Source of the DNA: Mesorhizobium sp. WSM3626
GTDB lineage: Bacteria > Pseudomonadota > Alphaproteobacteria > Rhizobiales > Rhizobiaceae
Direction: 5' to 3'
Assembly: GCF_000513935.1 (NCBI RefSeq)
Contig: NZ_AZUY01000017.1
Coordinates: 1 to 64,000 of the forward strand
Length of the DNA: 64,000 bases
The notes beneath the pieces were generated by a model, which made no database searches, was not told the DNA's origin, and saw nothing but the letters and a program-made list of their open reading frames with translations. Positions 54,796-62,748 of this stretch are shown here, in pieces. A program made the position numbers and the translations under genes. The stretch's first letter is position 1. Every line of letters starts with the position of its first letter.

Positions 54796-55737
54796 ATGCG
54801 TCTTACCAAGATCCTTTCAGGCTGCGCGGCAGCCATCGCCATGACCCTCGCCCTCGGCTCTGCCTCCGCCATGGCCGAGACCTACGCGCTGGTCACCATC
54901 AACCAGCAGGCCCTGTTCTTCAACCAGATCAATGACGGCGCGACGGCCGCGGCAAAGGCCGCCGGCGTCGACCTGGTCATTTTCAACGCCAACAACGTGC
55001 CGAGCGCGCAGAACGACGCGATCGAGAACTACATCACCCAGAAGGTCGACGGCATCATCCTCGTCGCCATCGATGTCAACGGTGTGAAGCCGGCGATCAC
55101 AGCGGCCAAGGCCGCCGGCATTCCGGTCATCGCCATCGACGCGCAGATCCCGAACGGCGACAACGTCGCCTTCGTCGGCGTCGACAACACCAAGGCCGGC
55201 GAGGACATCGGCAAATTCTATGCCGACTACGTCAAGACCAAGCTGAACGGGACCGCGAAGATCGGCGTCGTCGGCGCGCTCAATTCGTTCATTCAGAACC
55301 AGCGCCTCGACGGCTTCAAGAAGGCCGTCACGGAGAGCGGCCAGAAGGTCACCTTCCTCGATACGGTCGACGGCCAGAACGTGCAGGACGTGGCACTGTC
55401 AGCCTCCGAAAACCTGATGACGGCCAATGCTGACATGACGACGCTCTATGCGACCGGCGAGCCGGCCCTGCTCGGGGCGGTTTCCGCTGTCACCAGCCAG
55501 GGCCGTACCGGCGACGTCAAGGTGTTCGGCTGGGATCTGACCAAGTCGGCGGTGCAGGGTCTCGAAGAGGGCTGGGTCATCGCCGTCGTCCAGCAGGATC
55601 CGGCCGGTGAAGGCAAGGCTGCCATCGAAGCCTTCGGCAAGCTCAAGAAGGGCGAGAAAATCGATCCGATCATCAATGTTCCGGTCACCATCGTGACCAA
55701 GGAAAATGTCGGCCAGTTCAAGGACATGTTCAAGTAG
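54796..55737 (+). CDS. CUT2-type sugar ABC transporter binding protein (RbsB-like)
   Basis: 313 residues with a signal peptide (CAAAIAMTLALGSASAMA). The mature protein has the RbsB fold: YALVTINQQALFFNQINDGA, NNVPSAQNDAIENYITQKVDGIILVAID, GIPVIAIDAQIP and AVVQQDPAGEGKAAIE by order. It binds a ribose-like or other small polyol ligand in the periplasm; the exact ligand is unknown. First gene of the eight-gene catabolic operon. Ribosome-binding site aagggga. Confidence 0.92.
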   Translation: MRLTKILSGCAAAIAMTLALGSASAMAETYALVTINQQALFFNQINDGATAAAKAAGVDLVIFNANNVPSAQNDAIENYITQKVDGIILVAIDVNGVKPAITAAKAAGIPVIAIDAQIPNGDNVAFVGVDNTKAGEDIGKFYADYVKTKLNGTAKIGVVGALNSFIQNQRLDGFKKAVTESGQKVTFLDTVDGQNVQDVALSASENLMTANADMTTLYATGEPALLGAVSAVTSQGRTGDVKVFGWDLTKSAVQGLEEGWVIAVVQQDPAGEGKAAIEAFGKLKKGEKIDPIINVPVTIVTKENVGQFKDMFK

Positions 55738-55830
55738 TATCCTCCCCAGACCGCCGGGCCGCGCATCGACCTGATGGTCGCTTGCGCAGCCCGGCGACCG
55801 ATTGAACATGCCGCCTTGAGAAACGGAACC

Positions 55831-56631
55831 ATGATGAGCGATGGCGAGACCTACCGCGTCAGGATGACCGGTATTTCCAAACGATACGGCCCCATCCAGA
55901 CGCTGGACGATGTTTCGCTGCAGCTGAAGCCCGGCGAGGTGCTTGGCCTGGTCGGCGACAACGGCGCCGGCAAATCGACGTTGAGTAAAGTCCTGTCGGG
56001 GGCGGTCATTCCGGATTCCGGCACCATCGAGATCGACGGCAGGGCCGTCTCGTTTTCGTCGCCGGCCGATGCCCGCGCCGCACGGGTGGAGATGGTCTAC
56101 CAGGACCTTTCGCTCTGCGACACGGTGGATGTGGCGGGCAATCTCTTCCTCGGTCGCGAACCGCGACGCCACGTTCTCGGCGTCCCCTTTCTCGACAACA
56201 AGCGCATGCACGATGAGACGCGTACCATGCTCGACCGGCTCGGCATCGTCATCGCCGACACAAGGCTCAAGGTCGAGAACCTCTCCGGCGGGCAGCGCCA
56301 GTCGATCGCCATCGGCCGCGCCGCCTCCTTCGATCCGTCGGTGCTGATCATGGACGAACCGACCGCGGCGCTTGCTGTGGCGGAAGTCGAAGCGGTGCTG
56401 GAGCTTATCCGCACGGTCAGCGCCCGTGGCGTCAGCGTGATCTTGATTACCCATCGGCTGCAGGACCTGTTCCTGGTCTGCGATCGCATCCAGGTGATGT
56501 ATGAGGGTTGCAATGTCGCCGAACGCAGGATCGGCGAGACCAGCATCGAGGAGGTCGTCAACCTGATCGTCGGCCGGAAATTCAACGCGCGTTCGGCGCG
56601 CGCCGGCCGGGATGAGGCGGTACAGCCATGA
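55831..56631 (+). CDS. CUT2 ABC transporter ATP-binding protein (single domain)
   Basis: 266 residues with one nucleotide-binding domain: Walker A GDNGAGKST, signature LSGGQRQSIAIGRA, Walker B LIMDEPTAAL, and ITHRLQDL. RbsA has two such domains; this is the single-domain form seen in FrcA-type transporters, so it should act as a homodimer. The start is ATGATG at 55831. The stop overlaps the permease start (ATGA). Confidence 0.92.
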   Translation: MMSDGETYRVRMTGISKRYGPIQTLDDVSLQLKPGEVLGLVGDNGAGKSTLSKVLSGAVIPDSGTIEIDGRAVSFSSPADARAARVEMVYQDLSLCDTVDVAGNLFLGREPRRHVLGVPFLDNKRMHDETRTMLDRLGIVIADTRLKVENLSGGQRQSIAIGRAASFDPSVLIMDEPTAALAVAEVEAVLELIRTVSARGVSVILITHRLQDLFLVCDRIQVMYEGCNVAERRIGETSIEEVVNLIVGRKFNARSARAGRDEAVQP

Positions 56632-57647
56632 ACGCCACCGCACCGTCGACCGATATCGGCGCCTCGCCGTCCAAACGCACCCGCAAGAGTGGCTGGAAGG
56701 ATGTCGCGCTGGCCAATGGCAGCGTCGTCTCCATCGCGCTGTTCTTTATCGTCGTCTGCATGGTCTTCTCGCTGATCACCGGCTCCTTCCTGACGACGCC
56801 CAATCTGCTCAACATCGTTCGCCAATCGGCGCCGCTGCTCATCGTCGCGGCCGCCATGACTTTCGTCATCACCACCGGCGGCATCGATCTGTCGGTGGGC
56901 TCCGTGCTGGCGCTGGCGGCGACGCTGTCGGCCGTCCTGCTGCAGGCCGGCCTGCCATGGCCGTTGGTCGTCATAGCCATGCTGGCGCTCGGGGCGGCGA
57001 TCGGCGCCTTGCAGGGCTTCTTCATCGCCTATGAGCGCATCCCTGCCTTCATCGTCACGCTAGCCGGTCTGTCCGTCATCCGCGGCGTGGCACTGCTGAT
57101 CACCGGCGGCTATTCGATCCCGGTCGAGCCGACGAGCTTCTTCGTCAGCATCGGCAGGGCCTGGTTCCTCGGCGTGCCAGTGCCGGCGCTGCTCGCCCTC
57201 CTCGTCCTGATCGTCGCCTACCTCGCCTTCAACCAGACGCCGTTCGGCCGCTACGTGACCGGCATCGGAGCCAATACCGAGGCGGTGCGCCGCGCCGGTG
57301 TCGATACACGCTTCATGACTCTGTTCGTCTACATCCTGTCGGGCATGGCGGCGGCGTCAGCGGGCATCATTCTCGCGGCGCGGCTCGGTTCCGGCTCGTC
57401 GAATTCCGGTCAGGGTTTCGAACTCGATGTTATCGCCGCCGTGGTGCTGGGCGGCACCAGCCTGTTCGGCGGGCGCGGTACGATCATCGGTACCGTGCTC
57501 GGCGCACTGACCGTCGCTGTCATCGGCAACGGCCTGATCCTGGCGCATATGTCGCCGTTCCTCACGCCGATTGTCACCGGTACGATCATCCTCGTTGCCA
57601 TCTGGCTGAATTTCCGCCTGTTCAAGGGCGCAGTGCGGAGCCGCTGA
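56628..57647 (+). CDS. CUT2 ABC transporter permease (RbsC-like)
   Basis: 339 residues with about ten membrane segments. RbsC motifs are seen: FVITTGGIDLSVGSVLALAA near residue 85 and VLGGTSLFGGRGTIIGTVLGAL near residue 275. It overlaps the ATPase gene by 4 bases; the next gene starts 1 base after its stop. Confidence 0.93.
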   Translation: MNATAPSTDIGASPSKRTRKSGWKDVALANGSVVSIALFFIVVCMVFSLITGSFLTTPNLLNIVRQSAPLLIVAAAMTFVITTGGIDLSVGSVLALAATLSAVLLQAGLPWPLVVIAMLALGAAIGALQGFFIAYERIPAFIVTLAGLSVIRGVALLITGGYSIPVEPTSFFVSIGRAWFLGVPVPALLALLVLIVAYLAFNQTPFGRYVTGIGANTEAVRRAGVDTRFMTLFVYILSGMAAASAGIILAARLGSGSSNSGQGFELDVIAAVVLGGTSLFGGRGTIIGTVLGALTVAVIGNGLILAHMSPFLTPIVTGTIILVAIWLNFRLFKGAVRSR

Positions 57648-57648
57648 T

Positions 57649-58737
57649 ATGGATCATCTATTCGACGACAAGCCGAAGGAGCGGGCGCCGATCGGTGTCC
57701 GCTCCGGCACGGTGATGACCGTTACCGGCCCCGTCGCGATCGCCGACATGGGTGTGACGCTGATGCATGAGCACATCCTGCTCGACGGCGCGAAATCCTG
57801 GAAATGCCCGTGCCATCCCGACGAGAAGAAGATCGCCGAGCAGCCCGTCAACATGGAGATTATCGGCGAGCTGCGGATGAACCCCTACATGAACCGCGAC
57901 AACGTCTCGCTCGACAACAGCGACCTGGCCCTTTCGGAACTAGCGAAATACCGGGCGCTCGGTGGCCACACTGTGGTGGACGCCACCAATATCGGCATTG
58001 GTCGCGATCCGGTGAAGCTGGCGCGCATCGCCCGATCCTCTGGGCTGCGTGTTATCATGGGAACAGGCTTCTACCTGCAGCACACCCACCCCGACTGGCT
58101 GAAAGCGATGGACGTCGACGATGTCACCGAATTCCTGGTCAACGATGTCGGCGGGGGAGCGACACAGCCCGAAATCATGGCCGGCATCATCGGCGAGGTC
58201 GGCGTCAGCAAGGATTTCACCGACGAGGAGCGCAAGTCGCTGCAGGCTTCGGCGCGGGCGGCGAAAATCACCGGCGTACCGCTGACCATCCATCTGCCCG
58301 GCTGGGAACGGCTGGCGCACGACGTGCTTGACGTGGTCGAGGCGGAAGGCGCGGATCTGAGGCACACGGTGCTTTGCCATATGAACCCGAGCCACAACGA
58401 TCTCGCCTACCAGAAAAGCCTGGCCGAGCGCGGCGCCTTCCTGGAATACGATATGATCGGCATGGATTTCTATTATGCCGACCAGGACGCCCAATCGCCG
58501 TCCGACGAGCAGAATGCACAGGCAATCCGCTCGCTGATCGACATGGGGTTGGTCGACCGAATTCTGCTGTCGCAGGATGTCTTCCTGAAAATCATGCTGA
58601 CGCGCTTCGGCGGCTTCGGCTACGGCTTCATTCTCAAGCATTTCGTGCCGAGGCTGAAACGCCATGGCGTCGAGCAGTCGGCTATCGACCGCATACTCAT
58701 CGACAATCCAAAGACCGTGTTCGCCGCCGGTCTCTGA
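57649..58737 (+). CDS. Phosphotriesterase-like metallohydrolase (PF02126 type)
   Basis: A 362-residue TIM-barrel binuclear metal hydrolase. Metal ligands: HxH in LMHEHILLDG, the bridging acid as Glu in GIIGEVGVS (the E. coli Php form; true phosphotriesterases use carboxylated Lys), His in TIHLPGWE, His in LCHMNPSHND, and Asp in LSQDVFLK. Family members act as lactonases or esterases; a sugar lactone or phospho-ester is plausible here but unproved. A CPCH sequence near residue 47 is unusual. Confidence 0.9.
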   Translation: MDHLFDDKPKERAPIGVRSGTVMTVTGPVAIADMGVTLMHEHILLDGAKSWKCPCHPDEKKIAEQPVNMEIIGELRMNPYMNRDNVSLDNSDLALSELAKYRALGGHTVVDATNIGIGRDPVKLARIARSSGLRVIMGTGFYLQHTHPDWLKAMDVDDVTEFLVNDVGGGATQPEIMAGIIGEVGVSKDFTDEERKSLQASARAAKITGVPLTIHLPGWERLAHDVLDVVEAEGADLRHTVLCHMNPSHNDLAYQKSLAERGAFLEYDMIGMDFYYADQDAQSPSDEQNAQAIRSLIDMGLVDRILLSQDVFLKIMLTRFGGFGYGFILKHFVPRLKRHGVEQSAIDRILIDNPKTVFAAGL

Positions 58738-58767
58738 GCCGCGGCCTCAAGCAGTAAGGAAGTATAC

Positions 58768-59538
58768 ATGTCCAGGAAGAAGGTTCTTCTCGCAGGTGAG
58801 TCCTGGGTCTCGACCGCGACCCACATCAAGGGCTTCGACCAGTTCCCGACCGTGACCTATCACACCGGCGCCGATGAATTGCTGGCCGCATTGAAGGACG
58901 GTCCGTTCGATGTCACGTTCATGCCGGCGCATGAGGCGCAGCGGAATTTCCCCCAGACCATGGAGACGCTTTCGGCCTACGACGCGGTCGTGCTTTCCGA
59001 TATTGGCGCCAACACGCTGCTGCTTCATCCCGACACCTGGGTCCACTCCAAGCCCACGCCGAACCGGCTGCGGCTGCTGCGTGACTATGTTGGCAATGGC
59101 GGCGGCCTCTTGATGTTCGGCGGCTATTACAGCTTCCAGGGCATCAATGGCGGCGCGCGCTATCACAAGACGCCGGTCGAGGAGGTTCTGCCGGTCAACT
59201 GCCTGCCGGTGGACGACCGCGTCGAGGTTCCGGAAGGTTATGCGCCGGTTGTCACCGGCCCACACGACCATCCGATCCTGAAGGGGCTCGGCAAGGATTG
59301 GCCGATCCTGCTCGGCTTCAACGAGGTCACGGTCAAAGACGGCGCGGAAGTCCTCGCTACCGTGTCTTCCGACTACCGTTCGCTACCGCTGCTGGTGACC
59401 GGCAAATACGGCAAGGGCCGCACGCTGGCTTGGACCTCGGATGTCGGCCCGCACTGGCTGCCCTCGAGCTTCATCGCCTGGGATGGCTACAAGACATTGT
59501 TCGAACAGATGCTGGGCTGGGCAACGGCCAGGGACTGA
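58768..59538 (+). CDS. GATase1-like protein of the DUF1355/PF07090 type
   Basis: 256 residues with a class-I amidotransferase-like fold: KVLLAGESWVSTATHIKGFDQ, YDAVVLSDIGANTLLLHP, then GGGLLMFGGYYSFQGINGG, where a glutaminase would have its nucleophilic Cys; here there is Phe-Gly-Gly, so no amidotransferase activity is expected. ThuA- and PF07090-type proteins of this style occur in sugar operons without known activity. Between the phosphotriesterase-like and PfkB genes. Confidence 0.82.
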   Translation: MSRKKVLLAGESWVSTATHIKGFDQFPTVTYHTGADELLAALKDGPFDVTFMPAHEAQRNFPQTMETLSAYDAVVLSDIGANTLLLHPDTWVHSKPTPNRLRLLRDYVGNGGGLLMFGGYYSFQGINGGARYHKTPVEEVLPVNCLPVDDRVEVPEGYAPVVTGPHDHPILKGLGKDWPILLGFNEVTVKDGAEVLATVSSDYRSLPLLVTGKYGKGRTLAWTSDVGPHWLPSSFIAWDGYKTLFEQMLGWATARD

Positions 59539-59540
59539 TC

Positions 59541-60452
59541 ATGCGCGTCCATGTCGTCGGCAATGTCTGCGTCGATACGACGTTTCGGCTGGACCGGTTT
59601 CCGCAGCCGGGCGAAACGTTGAACGCGTCGAACCATACCGACGGACTTGGCGGCAAGGGTGCGAACCAGGCCGTGGCCACCGCCCGCACCGGTGCCGATG
59701 TCCGCTTCCACGCGGCGATCGGCAACGATGCCGCCGGAGCATGGATAAGAGACCAACTCAGCCGCGAGCTCGACGACAGCCATCTGACGATGCTGCCACT
59801 AACCAGCGACCGATCGACTGTTATGGTCGATGCGCGGGGAGAGAACCTCATCGTCACCGGCGCGAGTTGCGCCGCCGCCTTCGATCCGCTGACAGATAGC
59901 GATTTCCTGCCATCGATCGAACGCGGTGACATCGTGGTGATGCAGGGTAATCTGGATCCGGATGTGACGGTCGCTTGCCTGCTCGCGGCGCGCGCCGCGG
60001 GAGCCATGACGATCTTCAATCCGAGCCCGCTTGCGGCTGACTCCGCACCGGATCTGAGCAACGTCGGGCTAGTCATTGCCAACGCCGGCGAGGCAGCACA
60101 TTTGACTGAAGGCGCAGAGCCTGCCGAGGCGGCCCGCGCGCTGATCCGACAAGGGGCCGATGCCGCGATCGTGACGCTTGGCGCGCAGGGCTGCCTGGTG
60201 GCCGACGGCGGAGGAAACATCGAATGGATCGCGGTGCCCAAGGTGGCTGTGATAGACACCAGCGGCGCCGGCGATGTCTTTTGCGGCTGCCTCGCCGGTT
60301 GTCTTGCGGCCGGCATCGACCTCACCAAAGCGGCGCGGATCGCCGTACGCGCCGCGGCCATCTCGGTCGGACGCGCCGGCACTCTCCAATCTTGCCCCGA
60401 GGGACCGGAGATGAAAACGCTCATGGAAACGACGGAAGCGGAAACCGCATGA
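59541..60452 (+). CDS. PfkB-family (ribokinase-like) carbohydrate kinase
   Basis: 303 residues. N-terminal GGKGANQAVATARTGADV and C-terminal VIDTSGAGDVFCGCLAG with the catalytic Asp. It would phosphorylate the imported or processed sugar or nucleoside. The ATG at 59541 lies 2 bases after the preceding stop; the longer upstream frame is spurious. The stop overlaps the next gene's ATG. Confidence 0.93.
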   Translation: MRVHVVGNVCVDTTFRLDRFPQPGETLNASNHTDGLGGKGANQAVATARTGADVRFHAAIGNDAAGAWIRDQLSRELDDSHLTMLPLTSDRSTVMVDARGENLIVTGASCAAAFDPLTDSDFLPSIERGDIVVMQGNLDPDVTVACLLAARAAGAMTIFNPSPLAADSAPDLSNVGLVIANAGEAAHLTEGAEPAEAARALIRQGADAAIVTLGAQGCLVADGGGNIEWIAVPKVAVIDTSGAGDVFCGCLAGCLAAGIDLTKAARIAVRAAAISVGRAGTLQSCPEGPEMKTLMETTEAETA

Positions 60453-61297
60453 CAAAATCCCCCAAAGCCATCGGATCCAAACAGATCACGGACGACGCGC
60501 TGCGGTCGATTTTCGGCAGAAGCAAGGTGGTGATCGGCGTCGTTCACCTCGCCCCCCTACCGGGCGCGCCGCGCTACGACGGCGAGGCGGTGGAGATCAT
60601 CTACCAGCGCGGCCTCGACGACGCCAAAGCCTATCTCGATGGCGGCTGCGATGGTGTGATCGTCGAAAATCACGGCGACGTGCCGTTTGCCAAACCGGAT
60701 GACATCGGGCCGGAAACCTCCGCCTACATGTCCGTCGTCGCCGACCGCATCCGCCGTGAGCTTGGCCGGCCGATCGGCATCAACGTGCTCGCCAATGCCT
60801 CCATCCCCGCCCTTTCGATCGCCAGCGCCTCCGGTTCATCCTTCGTGCGTGTCAATCAATGGGCCAACGCCTACATCGCCAATGAAGGCTTCATCGAAGG
60901 CGAAGCGGCGCGCGCCATGCGGTTCCGCGCCAGGCTTCGGGCCAATGGCATCCGCATCTTCGCCGATGCCCATGTCAAGCATGGCGCTCATGCCATCGTC
61001 GGCGACCGGCCGGTCGAGGAACAGGTCAAGGACCTGGTGTTCTTCGATGCCGATGCTGTGATCGCCACCGGCCAGCGCACCGGCCACGCCGCCGACCTCG
61101 GCTATATCAGGATGATCAAGGACGCAGCTGGACTGCCGACGCTGGTCGGCAGCGGTGTCACGCCCGACAACGCCAACGACATCCTCGACATAGTCGACGG
61201 CGTCATCGTCGCCAGCTCGCTGAAATATGACGGCGTCTGGTGGAATGAGGTCGATCCGCAACGGGTGAAAGCGTTCATCGGCGGCCTCAAGCGGTGA
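60449..61297 (+). CDS. BtpA/SgcQ-family TIM-barrel protein
   Basis: 282 residues matching the BtpA family: VVIGVVHLAPLPGAPRYDG, GGCDGVIVENHGDVPFAKP, GRPIGINVLANASIPALSIA, FADAHVKHGAHAIVGDRP and TLVGSGVTPDNANDILD. BtpA was named for photosystem I assembly in cyanobacteria, but SgcQ-like members occur in bacterial sugar operons and the biochemical activity is unknown. A phosphate-binding TIM barrel acting on the PfkB product is a reasonable guess. Confidence 0.9.
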   Translation: MTKSPKAIGSKQITDDALRSIFGRSKVVIGVVHLAPLPGAPRYDGEAVEIIYQRGLDDAKAYLDGGCDGVIVENHGDVPFAKPDDIGPETSAYMSVVADRIRRELGRPIGINVLANASIPALSIASASGSSFVRVNQWANAYIANEGFIEGEAARAMRFRARLRANGIRIFADAHVKHGAHAIVGDRPVEEQVKDLVFFDADAVIATGQRTGHAADLGYIRMIKDAAGLPTLVGSGVTPDNANDILDIVDGVIVASSLKYDGVWWNEVDPQRVKAFIGGLKR

Positions 61298-62544
61298 CTT
61301 TGGTGCCGGAGATCAACGGCGAGCGGCTGCTTGGACGGCTCGACGCCTTCGCCCGCATCGGCGCGACGCCAGCCGGAGGGGTCAATCGGCAGGCGTTCAG
61401 CATCGAGGACCGCAGTGCCCGGCGCCTGCTTGCGGAATTGGCACTGGCGCGCGGCTTCACGGTCTTTCAGGACGGCATCGCGAACCTCTTCATCCGCCGC
61501 GAAGGGTCGGATGCCACGCTGCCGCCACTCATGATCGGCAGCCATCTCGACAGCCAGCCCAACGGCGGGCGCTTCGACGGCGCGCTCGGCACGCTTTGCG
61601 CCTTCGAGGCGCTCGAAGCGCTGGAGGACGCGAAGGCTCAAACCAGGAGGCCGATCGAGGTGGTTGCCTGGGCCAATGAAGAAGGCAGTCGCTTCGTGCC
61701 GGGCGTCATGGGCTCCATGGCCTTCACCGGTGCGGATACCGACGCGTGGAAATCGACCGTCGGTGCTGACGGAGCGCCCCTGGCGACGGAGCTCGAAGCG
61801 ACGATCGCGGCCTTGCCGGAGGCGAGACTTCGCCCGACCGGCATGCCGATATCAGGCTATATCGAGCTGCATATCGAACAGGGGCCTTCGCTGGAAAAGG
61901 AACTGGTGCCGATCGGTGTCGTCACCGCCGTTCAGGGCACGCGCTGGCTGGAAGTTTGCATCGAGGGCAGTGCCGGTCACGCCGGTACGACGGGCCTCGC
62001 CTATCGCAGGGATCCGATGGTTGCCGCGATTGCCGCGATACACAGGCTGCAGAAGACGATCATGCCGCTCGACGCCAGCGCGCGTCTGACGGTCGGCCGG
62101 ATATTGGCTCAGCCGGGATCGATCAACGCCATACCGCAATCCGTGATCTTCACGGTGGATCTGCGGCATCCACGGCCGGAGCGGCTCGATGCCATCGAGG
62201 CCGAGGTGCGCGCGGTCTGCGCTGCGGAGGTGGAGGGCCAGCATTGCTCCGCAACGATCAGGCCGTCGTTCGATATGCCAGGGGCCGCGTTCTCTCCCGA
62301 TATGATAAAAATCGTCGAAGATGCCGCCAGTGCCCTGCAGCTAACCCACAAACAGATGATATCGGGCGCGTTCCACGATGCGTTGTTCATCGCCCGCGTG
62401 GCGCCTACCGCGATGATCTTCGTGCCGTGCCGTGACGGGCTGAGCCACAATGAGGCGGAATATGTAGAGCCCGTGGATGCGATCACCGGCGCACGGGTCC
62501 TGTTGCAGGCAACGATCGCAGCCTCGGCGGCTCGGACAAGGTGA
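61294..62544 (+). CDS. M20 Zn-dependent amidohydrolase (allantoate amidohydrolase/carbamoylase-like)
   Basis: 416 residues. Metal ligands: GSHLDSQPNGGRFDGALG (His, Asp), WANEEGSRF (Glu-Glu), ELHIEQGP (His) and the C-terminal DGLSHNEAEY (His). The dimerisation domain carries GSAGHAGTTGLAYRRDP. Members hydrolyse N-carbamoyl amino acids, allantoate or ureidoglycine-type compounds. GTG start overlapping the btpA-like stop (GTGA). Last gene of the operon. Its presence suggests that the substrate has an amide or ureido group. Confidence 0.92.
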   Translation: MTLVPEINGERLLGRLDAFARIGATPAGGVNRQAFSIEDRSARRLLAELALARGFTVFQDGIANLFIRREGSDATLPPLMIGSHLDSQPNGGRFDGALGTLCAFEALEALEDAKAQTRRPIEVVAWANEEGSRFVPGVMGSMAFTGADTDAWKSTVGADGAPLATELEATIAALPEARLRPTGMPISGYIELHIEQGPSLEKELVPIGVVTAVQGTRWLEVCIEGSAGHAGTTGLAYRRDPMVAAIAAIHRLQKTIMPLDASARLTVGRILAQPGSINAIPQSVIFTVDLRHPRPERLDAIEAEVRAVCAAEVEGQHCSATIRPSFDMPGAAFSPDMIKIVEDAASALQLTHKQMISGAFHDALFIARVAPTAMIFVPCRDGLSHNEAEYVEPVDAITGARVLLQATIAASAARTR

Positions 62545-62748
62545 TCTCGCCGACCTGAAACCGACCAGGCGCATTGTTTTCGGGGTATCGACGGCCTCCC
62601 CTGCCCCGTCGCGCCAACAAACCTTGCGGCTGTGTCCTCGGCGCCCTTGTGGGTATCGCCAAAATGGATGAATAGTCCGACAGGGCGCCGCCCTGAAATT
62701 GCCCGCTTGCGGTTTTCAGGTCGCGCCAGAGCCGAGCCGGGTTTTTGA

